A stretch of 64,000 bases of DNA. Origin: PALSA-894 sp034669145. Its GTDB lineage: Bacteria; Pseudomonadota; Alphaproteobacteria; Rhizobiales; Xanthobacteraceae. The position numbers and the translations under genes are program-made. The notes under the pieces are model-generated. The model searched no databases. It worked only from the letters and a program-made list of their open reading frames with translations, and had not been told where the DNA came from. Where the stretch lies: NCBI GenBank assembly GCA_034669145.1, contig JAXDNY010000268.1, positions 1-64,000 of the forward strand, read 5' to 3'. Positions within the stretch are counted from its first letter, which is position 1, and each line of letters begins with the position of its first letter. This document shows positions 1 to 6,782 of this stretch, one piece after another.

Positions 1-983
1 AAACAGGAGAATTGCAAGGTCCGCGGCACTTCGGCCTGACGCGCATGCGGCCGCAGATGTGCGCCCACGAACAATACCGGGTGGTTCTGCAGGTTCTGTC
101 CGACCCCCGGCAAATCGGCGCGAACCTCGATTCCGAGCGCGCGCAAACTCGCCGCAGGTCCGATGCCGGAGCGCATCAATACTGTGGGTGACTGAATGCC
201 GCCGCCGCACAGGATGATTTCGCGTGCGCGGAATTCGCGTGGTGTGCCCGCAACCGTCGCCCTGACGCCAATAGCGCGTTTGCCCTCGAGAAGGACTTCG
301 GAGACCATCGCTTGTGAGAGAATCGTCAGGTTCTCCCGCCGCCGTGTCGCCGCATCGAGATAACAGATTGCCGCCGAGGCGCGGCTCGCCGGCGAGTTGC
401 TCATCGGCAGCGCGCAGTAACCGTCGCGATCGTCACCATTCATGTCCGCGACAAAGGGAATCTGGCGGTCTTCGGCGAATCGCCGGGCAGCGCGCGCGAG
501 CGGCGTCCACTGCTCGTAAGGCGTGCGACGGATCGGTGTCGGTCCCTCGCGTCCGTGTCGCTCGTCGCCGAAGTCGAAATCGCTTTCGAGCTTGCGAAAG
601 TAGGGCAGCACATCCTTCCAGGCCCAGCCGCGCGCGCCGAGCGCTTCCCATTCGTCGTAGTCGTCCGGAATGCCGCGTAGCGCGACCATACCCATCACGG
701 ACGAGCCGCCGCCAATGATATGACCCTGGTCGTATCCGGTAAGCGGGGAATTGTGCCGGTTGCGCCAGTGCGCCTTCAGCCCCGGCCACATGTAGGATTT
801 GTTGTAGTATGAGGAGGGGTAGGTATCGAGAATGTCGGCTGGTTCGTGCCCGGGCGGCGCGTCTGCTCCCGCTTCCAGCAACAGAACCGAACTGGCCGAT
901 CGAGCGGAGAGCCGATTGGCCATCACGCAGCCGGCCGAGCCGCCGCCGACGACAATGTAGTCGTAGATCCGATCCGCAGACAT
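1..983 (-). CDS. GMC-family FAD oxidoreductase (choline dehydrogenase-like), 3' end cut by the window edge
   Basis: Reading the minus strand from the ATG at 981-983 gives an uninterrupted frame to base 1. The N-terminus YDYIVVGGGSAGCVMANRLS is the ADP-binding Rossmann motif of glucose-methanol-choline oxidoreductases. The family signatures GHIIGGGSSVMGM (FAD contact) and GGGIQSPTVLMRSGIGP (GMC signature 2) follow in the right order. About 327 residues are present of the usual 530 or so, so the C-terminal His/Asn active site lies outside the window. Enzymes of this family oxidise an alcohol or amino-alcohol with FAD, usually in the cytoplasm. The gene is divergent from the MetE-like gene, with only 60 bp between starts, so the promoters share that gap. 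The exact substrate cannot be told. Confidence 0.93.
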   Translation of the reverse strand, partial: MSADRIYDYIVVGGGSAGCVMANRLSARSASSVLLLEAGADAPPGHEPADILDTYPSSYYNKSYMWPGLKAHWRNRHNSPLTGYDQGHIIGGGSSVMGMVALRGIPDDYDEWEALGARGWAWKDVLPYFRKLESDFDFGDERHGREGPTPIRRTPYEQWTPLARAARRFAEDRQIPFVADMNGDDRDGYCALPMSNSPASRASAAICYLDAATRRRENLTILSQAMVSEVLLEGKRAIGVRATVAGTPREFRAREIILCGGGIQSPTVLMRSGIGPAASLRALGIEVRADLPGVGQNLQNHPVLFVGAHLRPHARQAEVPRTLQFSC

Positions 984-1043
984 TTGCACTCACCCGCTGC
1001 TGCTGGCACTTTGCTGGTAGCAGAAAAACGCCGGGGCGGGGAC

Positions 1044-2225
1044 ATGGAGCGCAGCGAGCATCGCATTCTGACGACGCATGCCGGCAGCCTGCCGCGGCCG
1101 GCGGCTCTCACGCGGCTGTACGCGCGGCGCGCCGCGGGCGAGGCCGTGGATTCAAAGGAGATCGAGGCACAGGCGCGCGACGCAACGCGCGCGATCGTCC
1201 GGAAACAGATCGAGACAGGCCTCGACGTGATCGACGATGGTGAACAGTCACGCGAATCGTTCGTGCTTTACATGCGCCATCGCCTGACCGGCCTTGGCGG
1301 CACGGGCGCGCGGCCGATGCATGCCGATCTCGACGCCTATCCCGAATACAAGAGCGCATTCCAGCAGCGGGTAACCTCACCCGACAAGGTTTCCAATCGC
1401 GCGAACCTGCCGAAAGCCGTTGGCGAGGTCGCGTACGCGAACCCTGCTCTCATCGAGGCCGAATGCGCTGATTTTCGTGCGGCCCTTGTGGGTCAAGATG
1501 GACGATACGCGGAAGCATTTCTGACGGCGCCTTCGCCGGGCATCATCGCGTCGATCGTTCAAAACGAGTATTACGACACGTTCGATCGCTACGTCGATGC
1601 GCTGGCCACTGCGTTGCAGGTGGAATACGAGGCGATTGTGCGCAATGGCTTTCTGCTTCAACTCGATTGCCCGGACCTTGCGCTCGAGCGCCATACGTCC
1701 TACCGCGACCGCCCCCTCGCCGACTTCATCGCCTTCGTGGAGCTCGTCGTCGCGGCGATCAACAAGGCCTTGAGCAATATTCCGCGCGAAAAGGTGCGGC
1801 TGCACGTGTGTTGGGGCAACTATGAAGGGCCCCACGATCACGACGTGGCACTACGCGACATCCTGCCGGCAATCCTTCAGGCAAAAGCAGGAGCGATCTT
1901 CCTGCCATTCGCCAATCCGCGCCATGCACATGAGTTCCGCGTGCTGGAATCCATCCCGCTCGCTGATGGCCAACTGCTGATCGCCGGCGTGATCGACACG
2001 TTGACGAATTTTGTCGAGCATCCGGAAGTCGTTGCTGACCGCATTGAACGGATTGCCGGTGCGATCGGCGATCCGAGCCGGCTGCTGGCGGGGACTGATT
2101 GCGGCTTCGACACGTCCGCCGGAATGGGGCGCGTCACGGAGGATGTCGTTTGGGCGAAGCTGCGCGCGCTGCGCGAAGGTGCCGAACTGGCATCGAGACG
2201 ATTGTTTGGGAAAAAGATATTCTAG
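1044..2225 (+). CDS. MetE-like cobalamin-independent methionine synthase II family protein
   Basis: 393 aa from the ATG at 1044. The upstream in-frame ATG at 846 would lie inside the divergent GMC gene. The protein corresponds to the C-terminal catalytic half of MetE. It starts with ILTTHAGSLPRP, has DVIDDGEQSR near residue 62 and ends with a GTDCGFDT motif. The zinc ligands of the family are visible as His254-x-Cys256 (LHVCWGNYEG) and Cys353. Stand-alone proteins of this type include epoxyalkane:CoM transferases and uncharacterised thiol methyl- or alkyltransferases, and they lack the MetE folate-binding N-terminal domain. It is followed by a solute-binding protein and a DadA-like dehydrogenase, which suggests a catabolic role rather than methionine synthesis. 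The substrate is unknown. Confidence 0.88.
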   Translation: MERSEHRILTTHAGSLPRPAALTRLYARRAAGEAVDSKEIEAQARDATRAIVRKQIETGLDVIDDGEQSRESFVLYMRHRLTGLGGTGARPMHADLDAYPEYKSAFQQRVTSPDKVSNRANLPKAVGEVAYANPALIEAECADFRAALVGQDGRYAEAFLTAPSPGIIASIVQNEYYDTFDRYVDALATALQVEYEAIVRNGFLLQLDCPDLALERHTSYRDRPLADFIAFVELVVAAINKALSNIPREKVRLHVCWGNYEGPHDHDVALRDILPAILQAKAGAIFLPFANPRHAHEFRVLESIPLADGQLLIAGVIDTLTNFVEHPEVVADRIERIAGAIGDPSRLLAGTDCGFDTSAGMGRVTEDVVWAKLRALREGAELASRRLFGKKIF

Positions 2226-2256
2226 ACAGCCAGACGCAGCTCGATAGGGGGAACCT

Positions 2257-3315
2257 CTGCGGGACAGGAAACATTCCAGACGCGACATCCTGAAGGCAGC
2301 GACGGCGCTGGTGGCCGTCTTCGCCGAGCCGGTCAGGGCCGCCGCGCCGGCTTCAACCGCGGTCAACTCCGTCCTGATCGAAGCGGCGCGCAAAGAGGGC
2401 AAGATCGCTCTCTACTCGGCGCTCGATCTCACTCTCTCCGAGAAGCTCGCCAAGGCGTTCGAGGCGACGTATCCCGGAATTCCGGTGCGGGTTGAGCGTT
2501 CGGGCGCGGAACGCATCTTCCAGCGCATTGGTCAGGAGCTGACAAGCCGCATACAGGCGGTCGATGTCGTCCTCAGCACCGACGCGGCACATTTCGTCGC
2601 CTGGAAGCGCAGCGGCTGGCTCGCTCCTTATGTACCGGAAGACGTGGCGCAGCACTTTCCGATGGACGCCATTGACGCGGACGGCATGTACGCGAACCTA
2701 TGCGCCTCTCTCAGCAGCATCGGCTATAACACCAACCTTGTCAGAAGCGCGGACGCCCCCCGGAGTTTCGCCGACCTGCTCGATCCAAAATGGAGGGGCA
2801 AGCTCGTCAAGGCTCACCCCGCCTATAGCGGCACGATCCTCACCGCGACGTTCGCGATGGCCCGCGAACTCGGCTGGTCCTATTTCGAAAAGCTCGCCCG
2901 GCAGAAGGTCATGCAGGTGCAGTCCGCCAGCGATCCGCCGAAGAAGCTTGCACTCGGCGAACGCGCCGTGCAGGCCGATGGCGCCGATGCGATCTTGTTG
3001 CAGCTCAAGGAGCAGGGTCAGCCGGTCGAGCTTGTATATGCAAGCGAAGGCGCACCGCTGATCACAACACCGGGCGGCGTTTTTCGCAGCGCGCCCAATC
3101 CCAATGCGGCGCGCCTGTTCCAGAGCTTCCTGTGCAGTGTCGAGGGGCAGCGGGTCTTTGTCGACGGCAACCGGCATCCGTTCCACGCCCTGGTAAAGGT
3201 CAAACCCGGGCGCACGCCACTTTCAGCGATCAAACTAATGAAGAGCGATCCAGCAACGGTCGAGGCGCAAAGCGAGGAGATCAAGGCCCGCTATACAAAG
3301 CTCTTCGGGGTCTGA
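2257..3315 (+). CDS. Extracellular solute-binding protein (Fe3+/polyamine-type ABC, family 1) with a probable CTG start
   Basis: The conserved part gives 334 residues from a GTG at 2311. The frame is open further upstream, back to a TAG at 2245, and there encodes RKHSRRDILKAATALVAVF, a twin-arginine signal peptide. No ATG, GTG or TTG exists in that stretch. A CTG at 2257 lies 6 bases after AGGGGG, so CTG is the likely start (352 aa). The mature protein has the look of AfuA/FbpA-type binding proteins (KIALYSALDL, LAKAFEATYPGIPVRVERSG, YNTNLV, LLDPKWRGKLV). It should act in the periplasm. No permease or ATPase gene is adjacent, so it may work with a transporter elsewhere. The dadA-like gene follows 29 bp later, probably in one operon. 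Confidence 0.87.
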   Translation: MRDRKHSRRDILKAATALVAVFAEPVRAAAPASTAVNSVLIEAARKEGKIALYSALDLTLSEKLAKAFEATYPGIPVRVERSGAERIFQRIGQELTSRIQAVDVVLSTDAAHFVAWKRSGWLAPYVPEDVAQHFPMDAIDADGMYANLCASLSSIGYNTNLVRSADAPRSFADLLDPKWRGKLVKAHPAYSGTILTATFAMARELGWSYFEKLARQKVMQVQSASDPPKKLALGERAVQADGADAILLQLKEQGQPVELVYASEGAPLITTPGGVFRSAPNPNAARLFQSFLCSVEGQRVFVDGNRHPFHALVKVKPGRTPLSAIKLMKSDPATVEAQSEEIKARYTKLFGV

Positions 3316-3344
3316 CGCTCGACTCGGCCGCCCGCAATGTCAGC

Positions 3345-4619
3345 ATGGAGCGAGGCGTGGCACAGAGCAAAAGAATCGTTGGCGTTATTGGCGCAGGAAT
3401 GGTGGGCGTCACGACCGCGAGCTTTTTGCAGCGAGCAGGTCACGAGGTTTTTCTGGTTGAGCCGGGTAATCCGGGCGAAGGCACCTCCTTTGGCAACGCG
3501 GGTTGCCTGAACAAGTCCTCAGTCGTGCCGATGTCGATGCCGGGCACGATCCGGAATGTGCCCCGCTGGCTGTCCGACCCGATGGGACCTCTTGTCATCC
3601 GGTGGAGCTATTTGCCGACACTCGCGCCATGGCTCATCCGTTTCGTGCGCGCGGGCACGCCGGAGAATGTCAAGGCGCAGGCACGCGCGTTGCGCGGCCT
3701 TCTTGAGTTGTCGGTCCCAACCCTCATGCCGCTGGTGAAGGCAGCCGGCGCGGAGGATCTCGTTCAAGTCGTCGGCCATTTGTTCGTGTACCGCTCAGAA
3801 GAGCAGTGGCGGAAGGAAAGCGCGTCGTGGGCGCTTCGCCGCGACAACGGCATTGTCTGGGATGAGTTCAATGCTGATGAATTGCGGCAGCTCGATCCAA
3901 ACCTGTCGCGAGAATACGTCAAGGGCGTGCTCATTCGCGACAACGGCCATACGACAAATCCGAATCGCCTCGTGAACAGTCTGGCCGATGAATTCCGCCG
4001 CCAGGGTGGCCGCATCGAACGAAAGCGGGCGATTGGCTTCGCGTTCGACGGCGAGCGGCTCACGGGTATTCGCACCGAGAATGGCACGCTCGCCGCCGAT
4101 GCCGCAGTCGTTGCCGCCGGTATCTGGTCCAAGTCACTCGCTTCCGAGCTGGGTGACCGTATCCCGCTCGAAACAGAGCGCGGCTATCACCTGATCATCC
4201 GCGACCCTGAAGTTTCGCCGCGCATTCCGATCGCCGATGCCGACGGCAAGTTTGTCGCAACGCCGATGGAGACCGGGTTGCGATTTGCTGGGACTGTGGA
4301 ACTTGCGGGTTTGGCCGCACCGCCGAATTGGGAGCGGGCGCGCATGCTTCTCAAGCATGCGCATCGCATGTTTCCGGCCCTCAAGGACAGCTATCCCGAG
4401 GAGCGCCTTTCCATGTGGATGGGTCACCGTCCGAGCACGCCAGATTCCTTGCCCGTAATTGGCCGATCGCGCCGGTCGCCGGATGTTGTCTATGCCTTCG
4501 GGCACGGTCATGTCGGCATGGCGGCGTCACCGATGACCGGAAAGATTGTTTCTGAAATCATCGGCAATCAAACGACGAGTATCGACATCACGCCTTTCGC
4601 CCCTGCGCGATTTGTCTAG
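3345..4619 (+). CDS. FAD-dependent D-amino-acid dehydrogenase/amine oxidase (DadA-like)
   Basis: 424 aa from the ATG at 3345. A GTG at 3357 with the better placed GGAGCGAGG upstream is an alternative. The dinucleotide-binding motif VGVIGAGMVGVTTASFLQRAG opens the protein, followed by NAGCLNKSSVVPMSMPG as in DadA. The C-terminal GHRPSTPDSLPVIGRS and AFGHGHVGMAASPMTGKIV motifs of the DAO superfamily close it. Members oxidatively deaminate D-amino acids or related secondary amines, passing electrons to the respiratory chain. It follows the solute-binding protein at 29 bp, consistent with uptake and oxidation of an amino compound. Its TAG stop overlaps the stop of an IS relic on the other strand, so the insertion came to rest at the very end of the gene. 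Confidence 0.9.
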   Translation: MERGVAQSKRIVGVIGAGMVGVTTASFLQRAGHEVFLVEPGNPGEGTSFGNAGCLNKSSVVPMSMPGTIRNVPRWLSDPMGPLVIRWSYLPTLAPWLIRFVRAGTPENVKAQARALRGLLELSVPTLMPLVKAAGAEDLVQVVGHLFVYRSEEQWRKESASWALRRDNGIVWDEFNADELRQLDPNLSREYVKGVLIRDNGHTTNPNRLVNSLADEFRRQGGRIERKRAIGFAFDGERLTGIRTENGTLAADAAVVAAGIWSKSLASELGDRIPLETERGYHLIIRDPEVSPRIPIADADGKFVATPMETGLRFAGTVELAGLAAPPNWERARMLLKHAHRMFPALKDSYPEERLSMWMGHRPSTPDSLPVIGRSRRSPDVVYAFGHGHVGMAASPMTGKIVSEIIGNQTTSIDITPFAPARFV

Positions 4620-4885
4620 CTCCACTTGGCATTCCTGGCCGCAGGTGCATCAATGCGTCGGATGGATCGGGAGGGCAGCATCATGACTGCGACGCGACGC
4701 ACCGGCCGCCGTGACCGGTCGCTCAATGCCGCAAGCCCATGCTCTTTGTAGCGATCGAAAATCTTGTAGCCGGTCTTGCGCGAGACGCCGAAATCCCGGC
4801 ACACGTCCGTCATCGCCGCTCCATCGAGCAGGCGGGCGACAAAGCGAAGGCGCTCTTCCATCACCGAACTCGCTGTCCACGGCAT
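4616..4885 (-). pseudogene. Truncated IS481-type transposase, N-terminal helix-turn-helix only
   Basis: The frame begins MPWTASSVMEERLRFVARLL and holds a helix-turn-helix of the IS481/IS3 type (TDVCRDFGVSRKTGYKIFDRY) followed by a SDRSRRP motif. After about 60 recognisable residues the sequence loses family similarity and stops at residue 89. The usual transposase is 300-400 aa with a DDE catalytic domain, which is absent. Its stop codon (4616-4618) overlaps the stop of the dadA-like gene. It is a dead remnant. Confidence 0.75.
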
Positions 4886-4912
4886 CAACACCTCCCGCCA
4901 AAAGGCGAAAAG

Positions 4913-4955
4913 TGTTACCCATGTGTCCGGTACGAAATGCCACCTATGTCTCGGG
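4913..4955. repeat. Imperfect direct repeat typical of an IS481-family terminus
   Basis: TGTTACCCATGTGTCCGG (4913-4930) and TGCCACCTATGTCTCGGG (4938-4955) are two related 18-bp units spaced 25 bp apart. They lie just upstream of the truncated transposase start. Such repeated TGTxACCxATGT units are characteristic of IS481-type ends as I remember them, so this probably marks one terminus of the element. The opposite terminus is not visible. Confidence 0.5.
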
Positions 4956-5117
4956 CCGCTCAATTGATCTCTATTGCATTTTGACTCTGATGAAATTTGT
5001 AGGCCACTGCTCCGATGAGTGCGTAACCACCGCGGAACCGTCATGCCGGGTATCCACGTGCCTAGTCGCCGAAGCGTTGAAATGAATGGTCGCCAGTGTA
5101 TCCTTGCAGCGTCTGCG

Positions 5118-5140
5118 AGCCCGTCGACTGCGGGCTTTTC
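5118..5140 (+). terminator. Hairpin plus T-tract just upstream of the UGSC-partner gene
   Basis: AGCCCG (5118-5123) and CGGGCT (5131-5136) form a 6-bp stem with a 7-base loop, followed by TTTTC. It sits 19 bp before the ATG at 5159. It is either the terminator of a lost upstream gene or an attenuator in the leader of the selenoprotein operon. The stem is short, so this is moderate evidence only. Confidence 0.4.
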
Positions 5141-5158
5141 GAAATCCGGAGCGGCGCC

Positions 5159-6232
5159 ATGCAACTGCCGAACAAGCCGGCGCTGACCTCGAAAATCTAC
5201 CACGTAGACGGTTTCGCGGCCGCACAGGAACTTTACCACAGCAATGGCTGGACCGACGGCCTGCCGGTCGTGCCGCCAACCGAAGATGCGGTCGAAGCGT
5301 GCCTCGAATGGGCGCTGATGCCGCCGGATCAATTGATCGGCATCGAGCCGGTGCGCGAGCAGCCGATCACGGCCGAGAAGCTCGCCATCAACGCCGTGAT
5401 GGCCGGCTGCCTGCCGATGCATTTTCCAGTCGTTGCGACGGCTTGGGCTGCGATGATGCAGGAAGAGTTCCTGCTGCACGGCACGACATCGAGCACCGGC
5501 GGATGCGCCGTGCTGGTCATCATCAACGGCCCGGTTCGCCTGGAGATCGGCGCGAACGGCACCTTCAACGCGCTCGCCAACAGCGACCGCGCCACCGCCG
5601 TGATCGGCCGCGCGCTACGGCTCGCGCTGATCAACCTGATGGACGTGCGGCCCGGCGGCATCGACCGCACCACGCTAGGCCATCCCGGCAAGTTCTCTTA
5701 CTGCATCGCCGAGGATGAGGAAGACACGACCTGGCAGCCGCTCGCGCAAATGCGCGGCATACCGGAGCACACGTCCGCCGTGACCGTCATGGCTGCGATG
5801 GCGCCGCGCCAGATCATGAACGAGTGGACCACCGATCCGAAGGAAATCCTCGAAACCTTCGCCGCCGAGATGCGAGCAAACCAGCGTCACTACTCGATCT
5901 ACGGCGGCAACTACGCGATCGTGATCCCCAAGCAGCTGCGCGAGCACATCCAGGGCGCCGGCTGGACCAAGCGCGACATCGCCGAGTTCGTCTATGAGCG
6001 CGCGCGCATCCGCCGCGCCGAGTGGGGCGATGTCGGCAAGCGCGCGGTGGTGCGCGACCGCGGCGATAGTGTTTACACCGCGCTCGATTCACCGGATCAT
6101 CTGCTTGTCGTCGCCGCGGGCGGCCCAGCGGGCGGCTTTGGCGCCGTCATTCCGCCGTGGATGGGACACAAGACCAAGGCCGTGACCGCCGCCATCGGCG
6201 CCTGTGTCGATTGCGAACCACCGAAGGGGTGA
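5159..6232 (+). CDS. Conserved protein of unknown function, probable partner of the UGSC selenoprotein
   Basis: 357 aa. The ATG at 5159 is chosen because GGAG (5148-5151) lies 7 bases upstream; an ATG at 5096 adds 21 unlikely residues. I do not recognise a characterised family. Visible landmarks are NGWTDGLPVVPPTEDAV (about 29-45), GCLPMHFPVV (83-91), TGGCAVLVIINGP (113-125), GGIDRTTLGHPGKFSYC (166-182), AGGPAGGFGAVIPPW (320-334) and a C-terminal C349-x-x-C352 pair. No signal peptide or clear membrane helix is seen, so it is probably cytoplasmic. The gene ends in TGA only 12 bp before the selenoprotein ATG, and the two are in the same reading frame. Co-transcription and a shared complex or a two-subunit enzyme are likely. 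The Cys pair could exchange thiols or selenenylsulfides with Sec93 of the partner; this is inference. Confidence 0.75.
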   Translation: MQLPNKPALTSKIYHVDGFAAAQELYHSNGWTDGLPVVPPTEDAVEACLEWALMPPDQLIGIEPVREQPITAEKLAINAVMAGCLPMHFPVVATAWAAMMQEEFLLHGTTSSTGGCAVLVIINGPVRLEIGANGTFNALANSDRATAVIGRALRLALINLMDVRPGGIDRTTLGHPGKFSYCIAEDEEDTTWQPLAQMRGIPEHTSAVTVMAAMAPRQIMNEWTTDPKEILETFAAEMRANQRHYSIYGGNYAIVIPKQLREHIQGAGWTKRDIAEFVYERARIRRAEWGDVGKRAVVRDRGDSVYTALDSPDHLLVVAAGGPAGGFGAVIPPWMGHKTKAVTAAIGACVDCEPPKG

Positions 6233-6244
6233 TACCGTCAGTCC

Positions 6245-6766
6245 ATGATCCGCGTGCTCGATCCGACCAACGAGATGAAGACTGCCGGCGCGGCCGCGGC
6301 GCCGCGCCCGGCGTCGCTCGCTGGCAAGACCGTCGGCTTCATTTCGAACGGCAAGGAAGGCACCAAGGGCTACTTCGCGCACCTCGACCGTTTGTTGCGC
6401 GAGGAGTTCGGCGTGGCCGATGTGGTGTGGCGCACCAAGTCGAATTTCAGCGCGCCGGCCGACAAGCACATCGTGGATGAGATCAGCCGGTGGCACGCCG
6501 TCGTCACCGGCGTCGGGGATTGAGGAAGCTGCTCATCGTGCAGTCTGCACGACTCCATCATGGCAGAACGGCAGGGCGTCCCGGCGATCGGCGTGATGAC
6601 GACGCGCTTTGCCGGTGCGGCCGAGCTGATGTGCCGCGTGCTCGGCATGCCGAACTACAAGTTCGTCGTGATCGATCATCCGATCAGCAGCGCGTCGGAT
6701 GAGCAACTCGCCGCCTATGCGCGCGCGACCATCGAGCAGGCGCGGCACCGCCTGATGCAAACATAG
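6245..6766 (+). CDS. UGSC-family selenoprotein with in-frame TGA read as selenocysteine
   Basis: Reading TGA at 6521-6523 as Sec gives one frame of 173 aa, from MIRVLDPTNEMK to RHRLMQT, with Sec93 in VVTGVGD-U-GSCSSCSLHDS. This is the Sec-Gly-Ser-Cys signature of the UGSC selenoprotein family, in which many homologues carry CGSC instead. Cys96 and Cys99 make a U-x-x-C-x-x-C motif, the spacing also described for glycine and proline reductase selenoproteins. Residues 26-40 (LAGKTVGFISNGKEG) and the part after Sec (GVPAIGVMTTRF, LGMPNYKFVVIDHP) form one continuous conserved fold, so the TGA does not separate two genes. A SECIS hairpin follows the TGA, and selA, selB, selC and selD lie convergent, 16 bp away. 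A redox or reductase role is likely; the substrate is unknown. Standard gene callers would split or truncate this gene at 6523. Confidence 0.93.
6524..6566 (+). promoter_or_regulatory. Bacterial SECIS element directing Sec insertion at 6521
   Basis: A perfect 6-bp stem, TCGTGC (6536-6541) with GCACGA (6547-6552), closes a 5-base loop AGTCT. The loop G-T lies 20-21 bases after the TGA. As I recall the E. coli fdhF SECIS (apical loop region GCAGGTCTGC), its loop GU falls at the same distance. Weaker outer pairing is possible, GGA (6524-6526) with TCC (6554-6556) and CTGC (6529-6532) with GCAG (6563-6566). The hairpin lies inside the coding sequence, as bacterial SECIS elements do, and would be bound by SelB. 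Confidence 0.85.
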
Positions 6767-6782
6767 AGCGAGCGCGCCGCTT

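Noticed and set aside
6230..6232. TGA ending the 357-aa gene as a second selenocysteine codon, fusing it to the UGSC protein
   Set aside because: The frame does continue into the selenoprotein, but no hairpin like the one after 6523 follows, and MIRVLDPTNEM at 6245 is a normal UGSC family start.
6560..6766. Separate small gene starting at ATG 6560
   Set aside because: It is the C-terminal part of the selenoprotein in the same frame, and the ATG lies within the SECIS region without its own ribosome binding site.
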